The notes: generated by a model from the sequence alone, not told the origin. DNA of 64,000 nt from Streptomyces sp. NBC_01445 (GCF_035918235.1 NZ_CP109485.1:8215001-8279000); one strand, 5' to 3'. Shown: positions 21,927 through 30,584, counted from the first letter of the stretch. Program-made: numbers and translations.

Positions 21927-22734
21927 AGGCGAGCAGGTCTCCCTCGATGACCGTGACGGCGCTGCCGGTCAGCAGGGTGCGGGCGCCGCGCAGTTCGGTG
22001 CGGACGAAGCCCGTGCGGGCGGAGGCCTGGAGGCCGGTGAGTTCGGCGCGGCCGAGGCGCGGGGACCAGAACGGCGCGAGGGCCGTGTGGGCGCTGCCGG
22101 TGACCGGGTCCTCGTCGATGCCGACGCGGGGGAAGAAGCAGCGGGAGACGAAGTCGTAGGCGCCGTCGGGGTTCGCGGCGCGGGCGGTGGCGATGACGCC
22201 GCGCTCGGAACAGGCGGCGAGGGCCTTGAGGTCGGGTGCGAGGGCATGCACCGTCCTCTCGTCGGCGAGCTCGACGAGCAGGTCTCCCACCTGGCGGCCC
22301 GTGTCGTGGACGGAGAGCGGCTCGGCGCCCAGGGCGGCCGCGACCCCTTCGGGGCTTTCGATACGAGTCAGGGGCGCGGTCGGGAAGTCGAGCGAGATCG
22401 TGCCGTCCTCGTGCGGGGTCGCGACGAGCACGCCGCTGCGAGTGGCGAAGCGGACCGGGCCGTCGGCCGCGCCGGTGCTGTGCAGCACGTGCGCGGTGGC
22501 CAGGGTGGCGTGGCCGCACATGTCGACCTCGGTGGAGGGGGTGAACCAGCGCAGCGCCCAGCTGGCGGTGCCGCCGGCGGGCAGCGGGTGGGCGAAGGCC
22601 GTCTCGGCGTGGTTGACCTCAGTGGCGATGTCCTGGAGTCGGGCGTCGTCGGGGAAGTCGTCGAGGAGCAGTACGCCGGCCGGATTGCCGGCGAAGGGGC
22701 GGTCGGTGAAGGCGTCCACGATTCGAATGCGCAT
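21925..22734 (-). CDS. PhzF family isomerase/epimerase-like protein
   Basis: 269 aa of the diaminopimelate-epimerase-like fold. The N-terminus IRIVDAFTDRPFAGNPAGV and NHAETAF (active-site glutamate) match PhzF, and MCGHATLATAHVL supplies the GHAT motif. Phenazine genes are absent, so it is a general family member of unknown substrate. The ATG start is near a divergent PadR gene; about 140 bp separate the two starts. Confidence 0.88.
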   Translation of the reverse strand: MRIRIVDAFTDRPFAGNPAGVLLLDDFPDDARLQDIATEVNHAETAFAHPLPAGGTASWALRWFTPSTEVDMCGHATLATAHVLHSTGAADGPVRFATRSGVLVATPHEDGTISLDFPTAPLTRIESPEGVAAALGAEPLSVHDTGRQVGDLLVELADERTVHALAPDLKALAACSERGVIATARAANPDGAYDFVSRCFFPRVGIDEDPVTGSAHTALAPFWSPRLGRAELTGLQASARTGFVRTELRGARTLLTGSAVTVIEGDLLA

Positions 22735-22822
22735 GGGCTGACGCTACGGGGACGGCGAACGTGCAGGCCAAGGCCAATTCGGGAGAGCTGGACCGGCACA
22801 GGGTTGTCAGCCGAACAGTTCC

Positions 22823-22856
22823 GATATATCGTTGACGCATCGCGACCGATCAACGA
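22823..22856 (+). promoter_or_regulatory. Probable PadR operator
   Basis: Perfect 10-bp palindrome CGATATATCG (22823-22832), followed by CGTTGA (22831-22836) and its inverted copy TCAACG (22851-22856). AT-rich palindromes stand out in this GC-rich DNA. Position, just upstream of the PadR gene and between divergent genes, suggests autoregulation. Confidence 0.5.
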
Positions 22857-22873
22857 TGGAAGGAATGATTGCG

Positions 22874-23491
22874 ATGCGTTCCCATGGCTACGAGCATGAA
22901 CACGGACACGGACATGGACAGTGCGGGCCCGGCCATCCCGGTCGGGGCGGCTTCGAAGGGCGGCGCGCCGCCTTCGGCCCCTTCGGGCCGGGCTTCGGCC
23001 CGGGACCCTGGGGCGGCGGCGGGCGCGGCGGCCGGGGCGGACCTCGTGGAAGGGCACGGCGCGGCGACGTACGCGCGTCGATCCTGGCCCTCCTGAAGGA
23101 CCGTCCGATGCACGGCTACGAGATGATCCAGGAGATCGCCGAGCGCAGCGGCGGGGCGTGGAAGCCCAGCCCGGGTTCGGTGTACCCGACCCTTCAGCTG
23201 CTCGAGGACGAGGGCCTGATCGCCAGCGAGAGCGAGGGCGGCAAGAAGCTGTTCGCGCTCACCGAGTCGGGCCGTTCCGCGGCCGACGAGGGGCCCGACG
23301 CCCCGTGGGAAGAGGCCGGGCGCGGGGTCGACTGGGACAGCCTGAACGAGATCCGGCAGGCCGGCTTCGGTCTGATGGAGGCGTTCGGGCAGGTCTGGAA
23401 GACCGGCAGCAAGGAGCAGCGCGAGAAGGCGCTGACCGTCATCAATGACGCCCGCAAGAAGCTGTACCTGATCCTCGCCGACGAGGACTGA
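22874..23491 (+). CDS. PadR family transcriptional regulator
   Basis: 205 aa. An unusual N-terminus rich in His, Gly and Phe (HEHGHGHGQCGPGHPGRGG, then glycine/phenylalanine repeats to about residue 60) precedes the PadR winged helix (DVRASILALLKDRPMHGYEM, PSPGSVYPTLQLLEDEGLI) and a C-terminal helical dimerisation region. ATG 22874 fits the GGAAGGA 10 nt upstream better than ATG 22856 or 22865. The His-rich tail might bind metal, which is an inference. Convergent with the SRPBCC gene across a strong terminator. Confidence 0.87.
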   Translation: MRSHGYEHEHGHGHGQCGPGHPGRGGFEGRRAAFGPFGPGFGPGPWGGGGRGGRGGPRGRARRGDVRASILALLKDRPMHGYEMIQEIAERSGGAWKPSPGSVYPTLQLLEDEGLIASESEGGKKLFALTESGRSAADEGPDAPWEEAGRGVDWDSLNEIRQAGFGLMEAFGQVWKTGSKEQREKALTVINDARKKLYLILADED

Positions 23492-23525
23492 GATCCGCCG
23501 GGGGGATTCCCCGTACCGACAGATG

Positions 23526-23558
23526 AAGGCGCCCCGCACCGAGCGTGCGGGGCGCCTT
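23526..23558. terminator. Bidirectional terminator between padR-like and SRPBCC genes
   Basis: Perfect 14-bp stem AAGGCGCCCCGCAC / GTGCGGGGCGCCTT with a 5-nt loop, flanked by T on one side and A on the other, between convergent genes. Confidence 0.88.
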
Positions 23559-23587
23559 TCACGTGTTCGCGCGCGCGTCGGGCCGGC

Positions 23588-24016
23588 TCAGGCGACGAGA
23601 CCGGCCAGTTTGCGCAGTGACTCGTTGAGCGCGGCCGTCGCCGAGTCCTTGAGCTTGCCCGCCATCAGGGACACTGCGGCGCCGGTGAACTCGCCGTCGA
23701 TGCGGACCGTCGTGCCGTCGCCGTCCGCGGTCAGGGTGTAGCGCGTGCCGACGGTGACGCCCATCGGACCCTTGCCCTTGATGGCGAGGGTGCGGGTGGT
23801 CTCCAGGTCCTCGACGGTCCAGGTCACCTCCGCCGGGAAGCCCATGAGCTTCATGTTCTCCTCGAAGGTGCCGCCCACTTCGAGCGCCGTCGGGGCGCCC
23901 TTCGGGAAGCTCGTGTGCGTGGCGTTCCACTCCCCGTACGCGGTGAAGTCGGTGAGCTGGGCCCAGACCTTCTCCGCGGGTGCCCCTATCCGTGCTTCCG
24001 CGCTGACTTCGGCCAT
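23588..24016 (-). CDS. SRPBCC/START-like polyketide-cyclase-fold protein
   Basis: 142 aa, a single START-like helix-grip domain (MAEVSAEARIGAPAEKVWAQ at the N-terminus, then WNATHTSFPKGAP and the C-terminal helix LMAGKLKDSATAALNESLRKL). It is expected to bind a hydrophobic ligand in a cavity; substrate unknown. The start was set at MAEVSAEARIG (GAAGGGG 9 nt upstream), dropping 26 poorly conserved upstream codons. Confidence 0.83.
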   Translation of the reverse strand: MAEVSAEARIGAPAEKVWAQLTDFTAYGEWNATHTSFPKGAPTALEVGGTFEENMKLMGFPAEVTWTVEDLETTRTLAIKGKGPMGVTVGTRYTLTADGDGTTVRIDGEFTGAAVSLMAGKLKDSATAALNESLRKLAGLVA

Positions 24017-24139
24017 GCGACCACCCCTTCTCGACGAGAGCTGCGGCGGGCGCAGCCGTGGTGTCGCGGAAAGTAGCCGCAGGACCGCGAACATTCAATA
24101 CTGATGAACTGTCAGAAGTGGGGAGAGGGTGGGCCGTCG

Positions 24140-24328
24140 TCAGCCGATCCTTTCGATGACCGCGGCGTCGAAGAGGTCCGATGCGCGCGGGAACGGTCCC
24201 TCGTCGTGGCAGTGCCAGGCGTCCCAGAACAGGTCGGCGAGCAGTGCGTCGTCGGGTGCGTACACCCGATACACGTACTGTCTGCCGTCGATCGCTGGCA
24301 GGGCCACGAGCCAGCACCTGCTCTTCAT
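24140..24328 (-). CDS. Small conserved hypothetical protein
   Basis: About 62 aa from MKSRCWLVALPAIDGRQYVY, with the conserved-looking tail YRVYAPDDALLADLFWDAWHCHDEGPFP. Codon third positions are GC-biased, which supports coding. No ribosome binding site is visible before this ATG and an upstream in-frame start (24448) exists, so the N-terminus is uncertain. Function unknown. Confidence 0.5.
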   Translation of the reverse strand: MKSRCWLVALPAIDGRQYVYRVYAPDDALLADLFWDAWHCHDEGPFPRASDLFDAAVIERIG

Positions 24329-24528
24329 ACTTGTGAAGGACGAGTTCCGGTATGTCTGCGGTTGCGTGAGTGGCGCTGTGCAAGGCGGCGCGCGCCCCGC
24401 CGGGTAAAAAAGGCGCGATCTCATCCGTAAGGAGGAGAACCCGCTCATGCGTGCCCACCTTGTGTCGGACGTGGAAATGCTTCCCGCCGGGGATGCCCGG
24501 CCGGACAGGGGCTGATGAGGTGGGAGAT

Positions 24529-25041
24529 GTGCAAAGCCCTACCCCGTCCGAGGCCGCGGCAAGCGGCCACAGCCGTGCAGATGTTGACGCCAGGCTCAGT
24601 CCCGAGCTCGCCTCGGTGGTGGCCGGCGCTCGCCGCAGAGCCGTCCGCGACGGGGACCGTCAGATCGACACCGCGCACCTCCTGCACTCGCTCCTCGAGA
24701 CCGACCCGCAGGTGCGCGAGGCCTTCGACGGCGGCCCGCAGCTGGCCCGCCTCCTCGGCTATCTCGTGCAGCGGAGCATCGGCTACGGCCTCCAGTGGCA
24801 GGGCACCGTCGAGGACTCGGGGGCCGTGCCCGTCGTGACGGGGCTCGGCTGGTCGCCCGCCGCGGCCGCCGCGATGGAGGCCGCGCTCGACCGCGCCGAG
24901 CGCCGCGGCGACCCGCGTGCGCGCGGCGTCGACCTCCTCACCTCGCTCGCTGCGGACCGGGAGTGCCGCGCGGTCGAGGTGCTCGGGCGGGCCGGGGTCG
25001 ATGCGGAGAGCCTGCGGCGGCATGTCGAGGCCGAGTGCTGA
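24529..25041 (+). CDS. Clp N-terminal domain protein (no ATPase)
   Basis: About 170 aa containing one Clp-N-type double repeat (LSPELASVVAGARRRAVRDG ... IDTAHLLHSLLETDP; second half AAAAMEAALDRAERRG ... GVDLLTSLAADRECRAVEVL). It lacks any AAA+ module, so it is a stand-alone adaptor-like or peptide-binding version of the ClpA/C N-domain. The GTG 24529 start is preceded by GAGGTGGGAG; GTG 24520 or ATG 24493 are alternatives. Its role is not known. Confidence 0.75.
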   Translation: MQSPTPSEAAASGHSRADVDARLSPELASVVAGARRRAVRDGDRQIDTAHLLHSLLETDPQVREAFDGGPQLARLLGYLVQRSIGYGLQWQGTVEDSGAVPVVTGLGWSPAAAAAMEAALDRAERRGDPRARGVDLLTSLAADRECRAVEVLGRAGVDAESLRRHVEAEC

Positions 25042-25208
25042 GGCGGGCGGTTTGGGGCTGAGGCCTGGCTTTGTGTTGAGGCTTGGTTCTGTTCGGGGGT
25101 GCGGCTCTTGAGGCCGTGCCCTCCAGTTCGTCCTGCCCGGCGCGTCCGGCACGTGAGACAGGGGTCATTGGGGATGACGGTCATGACGCCGGCTGTCATG
25201 ATGTGCCG

Positions 25209-26234
25209 GTGCATGCGTCTCAGGGACTTCAGGTGAACCGCGGGCGAGGTGTCGGACTGGGGCTCGCCCTTGTCTCGGCGCTCGCCTTCGGCGGTTCGGG
25301 TGTGGCGGCCAAGCCGCTGATCGAGGCGGGTCTCGACCCGCTCCACGTGGTGTGGCTGCGCGTCGCCGGCGCCGCGCTCGTCATGCTGCCCGTCGCCTGG
25401 CGACACCGCTCCCTGGTCGTCCGGCGGCCCGCGCTGCTCGCCGGTTTCGGCCTGCTCGCCGTCGCCGGTGTACAGGCCTGCTACTTCGCCGCGATCTCTC
25501 GTATCCCCGTCGGCGTCGCGCTCCTCATCGAGTACCTCGCCCCCGCGCTGGTTCTGGGCTGGGTGCGTTTCGTGCAGCGCAGGCCCGTGACGCGCGCCGC
25601 CGCGCTCGGCGTGGTCCTCGCCGTAGGCGGTCTCGCCTGCGTCGTCGAGGTGTGGGCGGGCCTGAGCGTCGACCTGATCGGCCTGCTGCTCGCCCTCGCC
25701 GCCGCCTGCTGCCAGGTCGGCTACTTCGTCCTGTCCGACCAGGGCAGCGACGCGGGCGACCGGGCGCCGGATCCGCTCGGCGTGATCGCGTACGGGCTGC
25801 TCGTCGGCGCCCTCGTCCTGACCGCCGTGGCGCGCCCCTGGGGTATGGACTGGTCCGTGCTCGGCGGCAGCGCCTCGATGAACGGCACCTCCGTGCCCGC
25901 GTGGCTGCTGCTCTGCTGGATCGTCCTGATCGCCACGGTCATCGCCTACGTCACCGGAGTCCTCTCCGTGCGCCGGCTCTCGCCCCAGGTGGCCGGCGTC
26001 GTGGCCTGCCTGGAAGCGGTCATCGCGACCGTGCTGGCCTGGGTGCTCCTGGGTGAGCACCTGTCGGCACCGCAGATCGTCGGCGGCGCGGTCGTCCTGG
26101 TCGGGGCGTTCATCGCGCAGTCCTCGGCCCCGGCGAAGCCCGAGGTGGTGGCCGTGGCCGGTGGGGCCGCCCCGAACGAGGCGTCCCCGCAGTCGCCGGA
26201 CAAGACGTTGTCCGGTCGCGGCAGCGCGAAGTAG
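25209..26234 (+). CDS. EamA/DMT-superfamily transporter (first of pair)
   Basis: 341 aa with ten predicted membrane helices in two EamA repeats (LALVSALAFGGSGVAAKPLI; LEAVIATVLAWVLLGEHLSA) and a hydrophilic C-terminal tail. EamA proteins export amino acids or other metabolites; substrate unknown. GTG 25209 is taken as start; GTG 25233 has a better-placed AGGGA and would shorten it by 8 residues. A second EamA gene follows after a leader-peptide region. Confidence 0.83.
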   Translation: MHASQGLQVNRGRGVGLGLALVSALAFGGSGVAAKPLIEAGLDPLHVVWLRVAGAALVMLPVAWRHRSLVVRRPALLAGFGLLAVAGVQACYFAAISRIPVGVALLIEYLAPALVLGWVRFVQRRPVTRAAALGVVLAVGGLACVVEVWAGLSVDLIGLLLALAAACCQVGYFVLSDQGSDAGDRAPDPLGVIAYGLLVGALVLTAVARPWGMDWSVLGGSASMNGTSVPAWLLLCWIVLIATVIAYVTGVLSVRRLSPQVAGVVACLEAVIATVLAWVLLGEHLSAPQIVGGAVVLVGAFIAQSSAPAKPEVVAVAGGAAPNEASPQSPDKTLSGRGSAK

Positions 26235-26237
26235 GGT
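26208..26237 (+). promoter_or_regulatory. Promoter for the leader-peptide/EamA transcript
   Basis: TTGTCC (26208-26213), 18-nt spacer, TAGGGT (26232-26237). The predicted transcription start falls at 26244-26245, on or beside the ATG of the leader peptide, so the leader ORF would be translated from a leaderless message. Confidence 0.55.
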
Positions 26238-26244
26238 GTTGATC

Positions 26245-26286
26245 ATGCATTCACGCGCACTCGTGCTTCCGCCCCCGGCCGCGTAA
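26245..26286 (+). CDS. Leader peptide MHSRALVLPPPAA (13 aa)
   Basis: A 13-codon ORF ending in TAA, with a PPP tract near the C-terminus. Polyproline stretches slow ribosomes in general. The ORF begins at the predicted transcription start of a good promoter, and the 160 bp after it hold a chain of hairpins, the last of which covers the start of the EamA gene. This looks like a regulatory upstream ORF. Confidence 0.5.
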   Translation: MHSRALVLPPPAA

Positions 26287-26449
26287 CGCGGGCGGTGGCC
26301 GTCCGGAGCATTGCGCTCCGGCGACCCATCTGACGAAGATCCGGCTCGGGACGACCCGAGCGGCTCACGGCTGCCCGCAGACGACAGTCCGTGTCCCTGC
26401 CCCGCCCCCATTCATGGGGCGCGGAGGCCATTCTTCGTGGAGAACCACG
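26287..26449 (+). promoter_or_regulatory. Structured leader with start-site hairpin before EamA gene
   Basis: Successive perfect hairpins: CCGGAGC/GCTCCGG (26303-26321), GCTCGGG/CCCGAGC (26344-26361, ACGA loop), CGCCCC/GGGGCG (26403-26421), and CGTGG/CCACG (26436-26449), whose AGAA loop and stem overlap the GGAG ribosome binding site and the G of the GTG 26449. A small CCGCG/CGCGG stem also spans the leader-peptide stop. The layout resembles a translational attenuator. Confidence 0.5.
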
Positions 26450-27423
26450 TGTCGCACACTGTCGCGGCTGACTCAGCCGACACCTCGTCCCGTACGTCGC
26501 CCGCCGGGGCAGCACCGCTGTTGCCCGTCGGGCGCGGACTCCTCTACCTCGTTGTCGCCGGCGTCGCCTGGGGCACCGCCGGCGCGGCCGCCTCGCTGGT
26601 CTTCCGGGCCAGCGACCTCGGCCCCGCCGCCCTGTCGTTCTGGCGCTGCGTGGGCGGCCTCGCACTGCTGCTCGTGGCGCGGGCCCTGCGACCGCGCAGG
26701 ACCCGGCCCGTGGCGGAACCGCGCCTGCGCAGGGCGGTGCGGATCGCCGTCACCGGGATCGCCCTGAGCGTCTTCCAGACCGCGTACTTCGCGGGGGTCC
26801 AGGCGACCGGACTCGCCGTCGCCACCGTGGTCACCCTGGGCGCGGGACCCGTACTCATCGCCCTCGGCGCGCGCCTGATCATGGGCGAACGCCTCGGCGG
26901 CGGCGGGCTGCTGGCCGTCCTGGGCGCGCTCGCGGGCCTTACTGTCCTCGTGCTCGGCGGCGGGGGCGCGGCCGTGCGTCCCGCCGGGGTCGCCTGGGCC
27001 CTGGTCTCCGCGGCCGGATACGCCGTGATGACCCTCGTGACGCGGTGGTTCGGGCGGGACGGCCGGTCGGGCGATCAACTCGACACGTCCGTCCTGACGT
27101 TCGCCGTCGCCGCGGTGAGCCTCCTGCCGCTCGGTGCGCTGGAGGGGCTGGTGCCGCACACCTCCCAGCCGCTCCAGGTCCTGGGGATGCTGGTCTACAT
27201 CGCGTCAGTACCCACTGCGCTCGCCTACGCCCTGTACTTCTCGGGCGCCGCGGTCGTCAGGTCCGCGACCGTCTCGGTGATCATGCTGCTAGAACCGGTG
27301 AGCGCCGCCGTCATCGCGGTCGCGCTGCTCGGTGAGCGGCTGACCGCGCCGACGGTGGCGGGCACGGTCCTGATGCTGGCCGCGGTGACGGGGCTCGCCG
27401 TGGCCGAGGCGCGGGCGAGGTAG
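26449..27423 (+). CDS. EamA/DMT-superfamily transporter (second of pair)
   Basis: 324 aa, about ten membrane helices in two EamA domains ([40 protein letters not shown]). GTG 26449 has GGAG 7 nt upstream and follows the leader described above; earlier in-frame codons lie within that leader. Related to but clearly diverged from the preceding EamA gene (not a recent duplicate). Metabolite or drug export is the family role; substrate unknown. Confidence 0.85.
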   Translation: MSHTVAADSADTSSRTSPAGAAPLLPVGRGLLYLVVAGVAWGTAGAAASLVFRASDLGPAALSFWRCVGGLALLLVARALRPRRTRPVAEPRLRRAVRIAVTGIALSVFQTAYFAGVQATGLAVATVVTLGAGPVLIALGARLIMGERLGGGGLLAVLGALAGLTVLVLGGGGAAVRPAGVAWALVSAAGYAVMTLVTRWFGRDGRSGDQLDTSVLTFAVAAVSLLPLGALEGLVPHTSQPLQVLGMLVYIASVPTALAYALYFSGAAVVRSATVSVIMLLEPVSAAVIAVALLGERLTAPTVAGTVLMLAAVTGLAVAEARAR

Positions 27424-27496
27424 CCGGACCCGGGCGCCCCGGTGCGCGTGCCGACGCCCACCGGGGAAGGCTCGCCCTGACCGCCGTAGGAGTGTC

Positions 27497-28195
27497 CTAC
27501 AGACCCGCCAGGTAGTCCGGCACGGCGATTCCCGGGGCGAGGTCGTCGGCCGGGATCGGTGCGCCGTGGCCCTTGGTGAGCGGGACGACGCCGGTCCAGT
27601 ACGGCAGGCCGAGGTCCTCCTCGTCGTCGTTGGGGCCGCCGGCGCGGACCCGCGCGGAGACCTCCGCGAGGTCGAGGCGCAGGACGGACGTCGCCGCGAG
27701 TTCCTTGTCGTTCCCGGGGCGCGAGTCCTGGGCGCGGCCCGGCACCACGTGGTCGACGATCGCGTCGAGCGCCGTGCGCTTCTCGTCGCGGTCGGTCACC
27801 TGGTGGGCGAGGCCGTGCACCACCACGGAGCGGTAGTTGAGGGAGTGGTGGAAGGCGGAGCGCGCGAGTACCAGACCGTCGACGTGGGTGACCGTCAGGC
27901 AGACCTGCAGACCGGGGTCGGCCGCACCCGCCATGCGCTGGACGCGCGCGCCCGTCGAACCGTGCACGTAGAGCGTCTCGCCGACGCGGCCGTACAGGGT
28001 CGGCAGCACGACGGGGGAGCCGTCGCGGACGAACCCGAGATGGCAGATGTACGCCTCGTCGAGTATCGAGTGGACCAGCTCACGGTCGTAGTACGTCCGC
28101 TCGCGCATGCGGGCCGGGACGGTGCGGTCGGTCGCCGGGTAGGGGGCGGAGGCGTCCCCGGAAGCGACGGTGCCGGGCTCGGATGCCACGCTCAT
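27497..28195 (-). CDS. PPOX-fold flavin-binding protein (pyridoxamine-5'-phosphate-oxidase-like)
   Basis: 232 aa; split-barrel FMN-binding domain (AYICHLGFVRDGSPVVLPTLYGR, then LYVHGSTGARVQRM and VCLTVTHVDGLVLARSAFHH). The family includes PNPOx-like and nitroreductase-like enzymes. ATG 28195 has GGAG with a 6-nt spacer; the ATG at 28207 is the alternative. It is divergent from a MocR-type PLP regulator, which points to vitamin-B6-related metabolism. A 12-bp palindrome lies in the shared promoter. Confidence 0.85.
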   Translation of the reverse strand: MSVASEPGTVASGDASAPYPATDRTVPARMRERTYYDRELVHSILDEAYICHLGFVRDGSPVVLPTLYGRVGETLYVHGSTGARVQRMAGAADPGLQVCLTVTHVDGLVLARSAFHHSLNYRSVVVHGLAHQVTDRDEKRTALDAIVDHVVPGRAQDSRPGNDKELAATSVLRLDLAEVSARVRAGGPNDDEEDLGLPYWTGVVPLTKGHGAPIPADDLAPGIAVPDYLAGL

Positions 28196-28225
28196 TGCAA
28201 ACTCCATTGCACTAGTGCATAATAT
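28195..28225. promoter_or_regulatory. Divergent promoter with 12-bp palindrome (MocR site)
   Basis: On the plus strand TTGCAA (28195-28200) and TAATAT (28220-28225, 19-nt spacer) predict a start at 28231-28232, the GTG of the MocR gene. On the minus strand TATTAT covers 28224-28219. The perfect palindrome TGCACTAGTGCA at 28208-28219 sits inside both promoters, so one bound regulator could act on both genes. Confidence 0.6.
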
Positions 28226-28230
28226 GCTTT

Positions 28231-29562
28231 GTGCTAGGAGAGTATCCGATCGAAGGACGGCGCGCAGCAGAGATTGCGGCCAGCGTGGAGCGCGCGGTGG
28301 GCAAGGGTGACCTGCAGCCGGATCAACTTCTGCCGCCCATGAGGGAGTTGGCCCAGCATCTCGGGGTCAATCCCAATACGGTCGCGGCCGCCTATCGCAC
28401 GCTCCGCGAGCGCGGAGTGATCGAGACCGCGGGGCGCCGCGGCAGCCGCGTACGGTCCAAGCCGGCCACGACGGCCCGCGAGCTGATCCGCGTCGACGTA
28501 CCGGCCGGGGTGCGCGACGTCTCGAACGGCAATCCCGACACGGGCCTGCTGCCCCCGCTCGCCGAGGCGTTCGCCTGGGCGGCCGCGCAGGGCGACAAGG
28601 CGCCCGTCCTCTACGGGGACGGGCCCCTCGAGCCGGAGTTGGCCCGCCACGCGCGCGTGGCCTTCGACGAGGACGGGGTCCCCGAGGGGCCTGTCGCCGT
28701 CGCCTCGGGCTCCCTCGACGCCATCGAGCGGGTGCTTGCCGCACACCTGAAGCCCGGCGACGCCGTCGCCGTCGAGGATCCGGGCTGGGGCAGCATGCTC
28801 GACCTGGTCCCGGCGCTCGGGCTGCGCGTGGTGCCCGTCGGCGTGGACGACGACGGGCCGCTGCCCGACGCGGTGGAGCGGGCCCTGGGCGCGGGTGCGC
28901 GGGCCCTGGTGATCACCGACCGGGCCCAGAACCCCACCGGCGCCGCCGTCACGGCCCCACGCGCGCGTGCCCTGCGCAAGGTCCTGGCGGCCCACAAGGA
29001 CGTACTGCTCATCGAGGACGACCACGGACACGGGATCGTCGACCTGCCGCTGCATCCGCTCGCCGGTGTGACGCGGCACTGGGCGTTCGTCCGTTCCGCA
29101 GCCAAGGCGTACGGGCCCGACCTGCGCATCGCCGTGCTGACGGGTGACGCCGTCACGGTCGACCGGGTCCAAGGGCGCCAGCGCCTCGGTCCCGGCTGGG
29201 TGAGCCGCATCCTGCAGCGGGCCGTCGCGCGGCTGTGGACCGAGGGGGCGGTGGACACCGGAACCGTCGCCGCGTCCTACGGGCGCCGGCGCGACGCGCT
29301 CATCGCGGCCCTCGCCGAGCGCGGGGTCGAGGCGCACGGGCGCAGCGGCCTGAACGTGTGGGTACCCGTGCCGGACGAGACGGGAGCGGTCGCGCGGCTG
29401 CTGCACGCCGGGTGGGCCGTCGCGCCCGGGGCGCGCTTCCGGATGGGGGCGGCGCCCGGGGTGCGGATCACGGTGTCGACGCTCGGCGCGGACGACATCG
29501 GCCCGGTGGCCGACGCCGTCGCGTCCGCCACCGGGCCGGCCCCCGCGCGCCGTTACGGCTGA
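28231..29562 (+). CDS. MocR-type GntR regulator with aminotransferase fold (PdxR-like)
   Basis: 443 aa: N-terminal GntR winged helix (about 10-80; VNPNTVAAAYRTLRERGVIE) joined to a fold-type-I aminotransferase domain with a lysine at K292 (RSAAKAYGPD) for PLP. Such MocR proteins sense PLP and regulate B6 genes (PdxR) or neighbouring pathways. It faces the PPOX-fold gene across a short palindromic promoter, a layout consistent with PdxR-like control. Probably leaderless. The stop overlaps the convergent EamA gene by 10 bp. Confidence 0.88.
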   Translation: MLGEYPIEGRRAAEIAASVERAVGKGDLQPDQLLPPMRELAQHLGVNPNTVAAAYRTLRERGVIETAGRRGSRVRSKPATTARELIRVDVPAGVRDVSNGNPDTGLLPPLAEAFAWAAAQGDKAPVLYGDGPLEPELARHARVAFDEDGVPEGPVAVASGSLDAIERVLAAHLKPGDAVAVEDPGWGSMLDLVPALGLRVVPVGVDDDGPLPDAVERALGAGARALVITDRAQNPTGAAVTAPRARALRKVLAAHKDVLLIEDDHGHGIVDLPLHPLAGVTRHWAFVRSAAKAYGPDLRIAVLTGDAVTVDRVQGRQRLGPGWVSRILQRAVARLWTEGAVDTGTVAASYGRRRDALIAALAERGVEAHGRSGLNVWVPVPDETGAVARLLHAGWAVAPGARFRMGAAPGVRITVSTLGADDIGPVADAVASATGPAPARRYG

Positions 29563-30584
29563 GCGCTGCGCCGAGGGGTTCGCGCCCTGGACTGTGTGAG
29601 TGCCGCGCCCGCCAGCACGATCACCGCGCCGATCGGGGTGGACCAGGTCAGGGACTCGCCGAGCAGGGCGACCCCCGCGGCCGTCGCGATCACCGGGATG
29701 AAATACGTGACCATCTGCGCCGTGGTCGGACCGACCTCCGCCACCAGGCCGTACTGGATGAGGAACGCGAGGCCGGTGCCGAGTGCGCCCAGGGCGACGA
29801 TCGCGAGCAGGGGCACGACCGGGAGGTGGGCCGGGAGCGTGGTGAACAGCGGGGTGACGACGGCCAGTTGGACCGTGGCCATCAGGAGCTGCGCTCCCGA
29901 GAGCGACAGGTTCGAGTGGCCGGTCCCGGCCAGCGTACGGCGCAGATAGATCCAGCCGACCGGGTAGCTCAGCGAGGCGAGCAGCGCCATCGCCGTGCCG
30001 GCCAGGTCCAGGCCGTGGAAGCCCTGCCACACGCCGAGGACCGTGAGCACCCCGAGGAAGCCGATGCCGAGCCCCGCGACCCGGCGGCGCGTCGGCCGGT
30101 CCTCGGAGAGCGCCACCAGAGACAGGGCCATGCCCCACAGCGGTGACGTCGCGTTGCAGATACCGGCCAGCGTCGACGGGATCGTCTGCTCGGAGAACGC
30201 GAACAGCGAGAACGGCAGGGAGTTGAGCAGCAGCGCCGCCACCGCGATGTGCCCCCACGTCCGCAGGCCCCTCGGCAGCCGCTCACGCTTCACGGCCATG
30301 GCCACGGCGAGCACCGCCGTACCGAACGCCAGCCGCCCCAGCGTCACCTGGAACGGCGCGTAGCCCTCGGTGCCGACCTTGATGAGGAGAAAGCTGAAGC
30401 CCCAGATCAGCGACAGGACACCGAAGCGGACGCGCCAGTCGAGAGCGCGGCGGGGGCGGGCGGAGGCAGGGGACCCGGTAGGGATCTCGGAAGGCGAGGA
30501 GGCAGGGTTGTCGGCAGAGATCTCGGAAGGCGCGGGGGCCGGAGTCGCAGGGGGCGACGAGGAGGCGACGGTGCTCATGGGCAT
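29553..30584 (-). CDS. EamA/DMT-superfamily transporter
   Basis: 343 aa; a cytoplasmic low-complexity N-terminus (Pro/Ser/Ala-rich, about 1-45) and about ten helices in two EamA domains (VLSLIWGFSFLLIKVGTEGY; LYR-like WIYLRRTLAGTG). The start was set at MPMSTVASS (28-base leader with GGGG upstream). Divergent from a LysR-type gene, which probably regulates it, as in ArgP/LysE-type pairs. Substrate unknown. Confidence 0.83.
   Translation of the reverse strand: MPMSTVASSSPPATPAPAPSEISADNPASSPSEIPTGSPASARPRRALDWRVRFGVLSLIWGFSFLLIKVGTEGYAPFQVTLGRLAFGTAVLAVAMAVKRERLPRGLRTWGHIAVAALLLNSLPFSLFAFSEQTIPSTLAGICNATSPLWGMALSLVALSEDRPTRRRVAGLGIGFLGVLTVLGVWQGFHGLDLAGTAMALLASLSYPVGWIYLRRTLAGTGHSNLSLSGAQLLMATVQLAVVTPLFTTLPAHLPVVPLLAIVALGALGTGLAFLIQYGLVAEVGPTTAQMVTYFIPVIATAAGVALLGESLTWSTPIGAVIVLAGAALTQSRARTPRRSAQP

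Noticed and set aside
25083..25208. Longer start for the first EamA exporter
   Set aside because: The extra residues are hydrophilic and lack a start signal; the membrane domain begins after the chosen GTG.
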